NCBI GenBank assembly: GCA_029204045.2
Contig: CM055064.1
Location: 4,222,692-4,286,691 of the forward strand
Length of the DNA stretch: 64,000 bases
Direction: 5' to 3'
Source of the DNA: Tillandsia leiboldiana
Lineage: Eukaryota > Streptophyta > Magnoliopsida > Poales > Bromeliaceae
A model generated the notes under the pieces. That model ran no database searches. It saw nothing but the letters and a program-made list of their open reading frames with translations, and had not been told where the DNA came from. Of the stretch, positions 59,701 through 64,000 are shown one piece after another (positions within the stretch are counted from its first letter, which is position 1; the number at the start of each line of letters is the position of its first letter). Made by a program: the position numbers and the translations under genes.

Positions 59701-62700
59701 GACCAAGGTTAACCCTTTAATTATTATTATTTTTTTTTACGATCTAAACACAAGAAATATATGTATTTTGCTCTCTATCTTTGGCATGGATAGGCTCATC
59801 AATTAAGGCTACTGAATTAAGTATGATACTATATACTCCAATGTGCTATATTTCTATGTATTTAATATCATTTGCTAGTTTTCGCTTAGATATTTATATT
59901 TTGACCTTCGTTTTTTATGCTTAAGTATATATAATAGTGATATATCTGCTGATATGTTAAATATATAATATTAAAAACACCGTTCTTTGATAGCTTAATC
60001 TTTTGGAGAACAACGGTTGTTTCATTTAATTTAACATGATATCAGAGTAGGTGATCTTGAGTTCAACTCCCTCCAAGCTTCTAGCATAATTAATTTTTTC
60101 CCATTTAATTTAAGTCCGCATCTTGAACCTATTAAAAAGTCTCGAGCCCAGACGTGAGAGAGAGTGTTGAACATATAAATATTAAAAACACCGTCCTCTG
60201 GAAACTTAAGCTTTTGAAAAACAACGGTTGTTTAATTTATTTTAACAATGATTTTCTTATCCTGCTTTGCTATTCCATGAAATTAGCTCCAACGATTATA
60301 TAACAACAAGACTGAAGCAAAAGAGGGAAATGATTAAGATGAAATGATTTAGCCCGCAATCATGAAGATTCGAATGAAATGAATGCGTTTCTTTCTTATC
60401 TTTTTTAAATGTAAAGTGTTAGATAATCTTCCCTCCTGGAGTGAGATGGGGATTTGGCCTAAAACCATTGCCTAACCTATGGACTGAGTGCCCTTTTAAT
60501 ATAAAGTCTCTTTACCTCTTCCCTTACCCTATAATTTGCTGCCTTAAATTGAAAAGAGCTTATAAAACATTTAGCTGTGGACCAGGCTGAGAACAAGACA
60601 TATTTAAGGACTCCTTGAAGATCAAAATTTCAATGTAGGAAATATTTGTTTTATAGGATCAACTCAAATAGCCTCAACTTGGTTAAATTAACTATCAAAC
60701 ACGACTTGACAAAATCACTTTTCAGCTTATTTGTGTCCATTCCATTAACTGTTAACAACTGAGAGCTAAAGAATCATAAATTCTAATAGAATTCCAATTT
60801 CGACAGACGAAAATTACTCAAATATAAACGATTATGGTTGAAGTGGTGTACATCACAAAAAGTGAAAATCGGTAGTTTTTTAAAATTTTCTATATTTTCA
60901 GGCAATCATGTTGATATACTTAAAAGGTTTTTCCTTCCCGGTTGTTGCTCTTTTTCTTGATATTCTTGTTTTATCACATTTCCCATTTTTATGATATTTT
61001 GATTGATAGGTAGCTTAGTATTCTACTAGTTAGGCTAGATGTTTGCTTTTCTTGATTAATTACTTCTTGACCATTTGATTTTCCACCTTGGGTTTTTCAG
61101 TTGATATTTTTGTTTGCTGAACTGCAGTTTTTCCACTTTTTGATGTTCTCTTTCTTCTTATATATTTGACTCCACTAATGGGTCAGCAGCCCCTCCCAAA
61201 CACGCATCCCACCTCTTTAAGGGATCAGATGCCTTCTTTGGTTTCTTCTTTTCATGGAGGATGTCTTCATTTAACTAAATCCTAAGTTATTTTCCTTACA
61301 CATAATATTTTATTATAACTTTAGCTCCTCATGCACACAATGTTGATGGTAGGTGTCCTGCCATGGTGGCAAATTTTCGAAAGAAGAAAATCTAATCTGG
61401 TGATTTATTTTCTTTCCTTTTCAGTCCCATCCGGTAATATTTTTGTTATAAAGGGATATCATTTGTTTGCTTATTTTAGAACCCTTTCAATATAAAGAAT
61501 GCCTTACTTGTTGCTCACTAAGTTTAATACAATATGTGCTATTTGCGATGATGCAGCACTTATGTTTCTTTGACATATTATTTAGGAATGTGTAGTTTCA
61601 AGGCAAATCTCAATGACATTACAAAAAATATGGAGGACCTTTCATTGGGTAAACTTCTCGATGGCAGTTATAGATATTCTCGTATCTGTCTCGACAAAGG
61701 AAAACGGGCGGTGAATATCAATGAGAATATTCTGGTGTCTGTTAGGAAGGTTTGGTCTATCCTCTCTCTTCCTGGTGAAGTAGATAGCCCTTGCAACAGT
61801 AAAGGCGCGGCATGCCTTTTGAGCTCTAATACATCCTTGGGTAACATGCCGGACTGGGATAACAGGGAGAAAGATAGTAATGAAAAAATATCCTCCAGAA
61901 AGGTAAGTTTGAAGTTTATTTCATTTTTTTTTTTACAGATATTTACGTATGTACCCTTGCAAAATTATCTATTTATCCTTGCAGTATGAAGTTTCTATAC
62001 ATGATGCCCTTTACAAACAAATCTTCTTACATATACACCTTTGTACTTGCAAAAGGTCCCCTCTTTAGAAACCTTTTATAATACAAAACAAAATTTCCCC
62101 CATTAATTGGATGGCTCTTCAATTTAAGGGCCCTTTTTTTTGTGAGAAGCTGCACTTTTGATAGTTGTCTATGACATATCAAATTTTAACAGGGATATAA
62201 ATATAAGGAGATGATTTTGCTGGAGTATATGTGTAAAAGCCCTCTTTTCTTATATGAATATATTTCTCAACATTGTCAAATTGCTTTATAATTCAGGATT
62301 CTCCACAGGTGAACTTCAGTAACTCTGATCTTTGTCAGCCTACACATGTTCTAGATCGTTTAGCACTTCCACCACACCAGAATTTGGATTCTCTTCTATC
62401 AAGCTTAAGCTCGAACTCGTCTCCATTTCAATCAACCACGAATAATACAACTTCTAATGGTGCTAGCTTGCCACCATTTTCTTGGTCATACTCTCATGGT
62501 GGAGCCCACAAACCTAGTCTTGATGCTGGTAAATTGGCATTGACAAGGAGTAGCTCTCAGGGGAGATGGATTAGAATAGGAAGCAATTCCTTATCAATCA
62601 GGGAGGATCCAAATAGTTTCTCAGAGTCGGATTTTAAAAAACTTGAACAAGGCGAAGATTCTTCAGCTCGTCAAAAAATAGCATTTCCAGAGGCATTTCT

Positions 62701-62999
62701 TTCAGAGAGTAATAATTTAATGGATGGAGACTGTTCAAATAGCCAATTGAAATCTAACAATAATGTGAATTCTTTCCTCGGATCATTGAAGTTGGAAGTA
62801 AGTTTGAATGCTCAGGAGAAGGATCCATTGGATCTTGTAAAACTCACTGTGCAAAACAACTACATTGGAGCTGTCAAGAAAGAGCAGCTAGCAGAAAGCA
62901 GACACGATTGCTCTTATAATAGTTCTTGTCCTTCTGAAAGTGCTGTTGGTGTCTCTCAGCAGAGTATGTGGCCTTTACCTGCCGCAAATATGTTACCAG
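56771..62999 (+). CDS. Uncharacterised Ser/Asn-rich plant protein, 3'-truncated by window edge
   Basis: Five exons join in frame to 524 codons plus one base: 56771-56939, 57736-57963, 58880-59035, 61586-61902 and 62297-62999, with GT-AG junctions. The exon 2 acceptor is AAG rather than CAG. The protein starts MDAVELPPLPTNLVVSKILP. It has a basic segment with likely nuclear signals (NKKSVKRL, CSKRPRID; LLKQKRGLDGKRADKRNLR), a motif SYRYSRICLDKGKRAVN, a Leu-rich VSVRKVWSILSLPGE and a long Ser/Asn-rich low-complexity part with VLDRLALPPHQNLDSLLSSL and PPFSWSYSHGGAHKP. No catalytic domain is visible. I do not recognise the family; a nuclear regulatory protein is a guess. It continues past a GT donor at 63000. 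Intron 3 holds a 530-bp MITE and a 293-bp retroelement; the last visible intron holds nested MITEs. Confidence 0.75.
59186..59715. mobile_element. MITE with GGGTTAATTGC-type ends
   Basis: Left GGGTTAATTGCGCCATTGGT then CCCTAACC; right inverted GGGTTAACCTTGGTCCCCAAC. Several inner repeats of TTAGGGACCAA and its inverse. No transposase. The end style (TTGGTCCCT) resembles MULE-type MITEs; that assignment is tentative. Confidence 0.55.
59955..60247 (+). mobile_element. Very small LTR retrotransposon (SMART/TRIM-like), 293 bp
   Basis: LTRs 59955-60036 and 60165-60247 begin TGTTAAATAT / TGTTGAACAT and end TTTAACA, sharing AAAAACACCGT and ACAACGGTTGTTT. A primer site TGATATCAGAGTA (initiator-Met-like, two mismatches) directly follows the first LTR. 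A purine tract GAGAGAGAG precedes the second. Flanks TGATA and (a)TGATT give a decayed duplication. The length matches, as I recall, the roughly 292-bp SMART element described in grasses; homology was not checked. Confidence 0.8.
60248..61585 (+). other. Rest of intron 3 of the right-hand gene
   Basis: AT-rich intronic DNA. No coding segment or repeat end could be supported. Confidence 0.45.
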
Positions 63000-63134
63000 G
63001 TAATGCATGCTAACTTTAGAAACAATGCGATGAATACGATGGTGTGAAAAAGTCATACCATTTTTTCTTTATTCACTTCAACAATCATGTCTTTCTAGAA
63101 ACTCTTAGTTGCTATTGGACTCAAAGTTAAATTC

Positions 63135-63957
63135 GGGTAAATTGTACCACTAGGCCTCAAACTTTCAGCCAAGTTTCATTTTGGTCCTCTTAACTTTCAA
63201 GTTCGACGTTAGTGGTCTCTAAACTCTGAAAAGAGTTTTACTTTATTCCTTTTATATATATATATAGAAAAATGCTACTTGTACACCCCATTTGGGGGTG
63301 TACATCGCACACCCCGCCCATCCAATGGGTGGGGTGTGGTGAGGGGTCACTTCACAATTTGTGAAGTGACCTCCCCACCCTTAGATGGGTGGGTGTAAGA
63401 TGTACACCCCCTTTGGGGGTGTACATGTAGCGTTGCTCATATATATATACCGTTAGAAGATAAATATTTGCCCACAGCAACGCATCTATACATCTATGTA
63501 CAATGTATTTATCGACTACTATTTTCATAATATTAAGGATTGCAGTGCCAGTTGGCAGTGGTCTGGTACAGCCGGCTCGTGCCGCTTGTGCTGATAAACT
63601 CATGTTGCCCGTGCCCACCATGCGCACCACCATGCTTCGCGCCAGTGGCACAACAATCCTTGCAAAATATATACTAACCCTACTACCAATTGAGTTACAA
63701 ATATTAAGTCAGTCCTTTGAATTGAGAAAATATGAGATGGATGAATTAAAAAGGTGAATTCATGGTGTACGAACAAAGAGATGAACTAGATGCAAACAAA
63801 GATTTTAACGTAAGGACTAGGAATGAAACAACGTTGAAAGTTTTGGGACTGAATTGAAACCTTATTAAAAGTTCAAGGTTTCGAATGGCGAAATCAAAAG
63901 TTGAGGACCAAAATGAAACCTGAATCAAAGTTCAGGGACTAGTAATGCAATTTACCC
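63135..63957. mobile_element. MITE with GGGTAAATTG ends, hosting a nested MITE
   Basis: Left GGGTAAATTGTACCACTAGG with TTTCATTTTGGTCCTC. Right inverted GGGTAAATTGCATTACTAGT with GGTTTCATTTTGGTCCTC. It is interrupted at 63268-63438 by another element. No clear target duplication. Confidence 0.6.
63268..63438. mobile_element. Foldback MITE of the GCTAC-TGTACACCCC family, nested
   Basis: Ends GAAAAATGCTACTTGTACA and, inverted, GAGCAACGCTACATGTACA, inserted in a short TA repeat. Both ends are hairpins (GTACACCCC and GGGGTGTAC around TTT). The centre contains a palindrome GGTCACTTCACAATTTGTGA. Confidence 0.8.
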
Positions 63958-64000
63958 TTGTAATTCTATACCCACGAGTAATATGTGGGCTTTTACTAGC

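Overview
This is nuclear DNA of a flowering plant. The genes carry many introns with plant-type splice sites, non-coding DNA is very AT-rich, and most space between genes is transposable elements. A GC-rich first exon in the panB gene and the retrotransposon types suggest a monocot. Pineapple (Ananas) or a relative is my guess, at low confidence. I saw no rRNA, tRNA, CRISPR array, organellar insertion or viral gene.

Layout. 1-372: 3'-truncated gene for a small four-helix membrane protein (- strand). 373-21453: about 21 kb without a convincing gene. It holds AT-rich filler, (TA)n microsatellites, a decayed miniature retrotransposon, a 3.5-kb solo LTR (10052-13551), a hAT-like element with serial hairpins (17445-18515), an LTR-retroelement remnant and copies of an unclassified repeat. 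21454-29837: a structurally complete 8.4-kb PIF/Harbinger transposon. It has terminal inverted repeats, a TTA target duplication, a Myb/SANT-like ORF1, a DDE transposase broken by one stop codon, and long 43-bp tandem arrays on both sides. 29915-35425: Der/EngA double GTPase gene (+). 36395-41254: ketopantoate hydroxymethyltransferase gene (-), convergent with the GTPase gene. 42417-51921: SGT1 co-chaperone gene (+), divergent from panB. 51922-56440: microsatellites and small foldback elements. 56771-62999 and beyond: 5' part of a multi-exon gene of unknown function (+).

The three complete genes are ordinary housekeeping or immunity genes and are not functionally linked: organellar ribosome assembly, pantothenate (vitamin B5) synthesis, and HSP90-dependent immune-receptor and SCF regulation. 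I could join all their exons in frame (634, 346 and 367 codons). Their introns are loaded with small non-autonomous transposons.

The most unusual material is in the repeats: the satellite-like arrays in the Harbinger element; a solo LTR whose promoter holds five CCAAT-N9-CCACGTG/CCACCTG modules at exactly constant spacing; a hAT family with three copies that each show an 8-bp target duplication; two miniature LTR retrotransposons (472 and 293 bp) with initiator-Met primer sites; and foldback elements that sit against (TA)n tracts.
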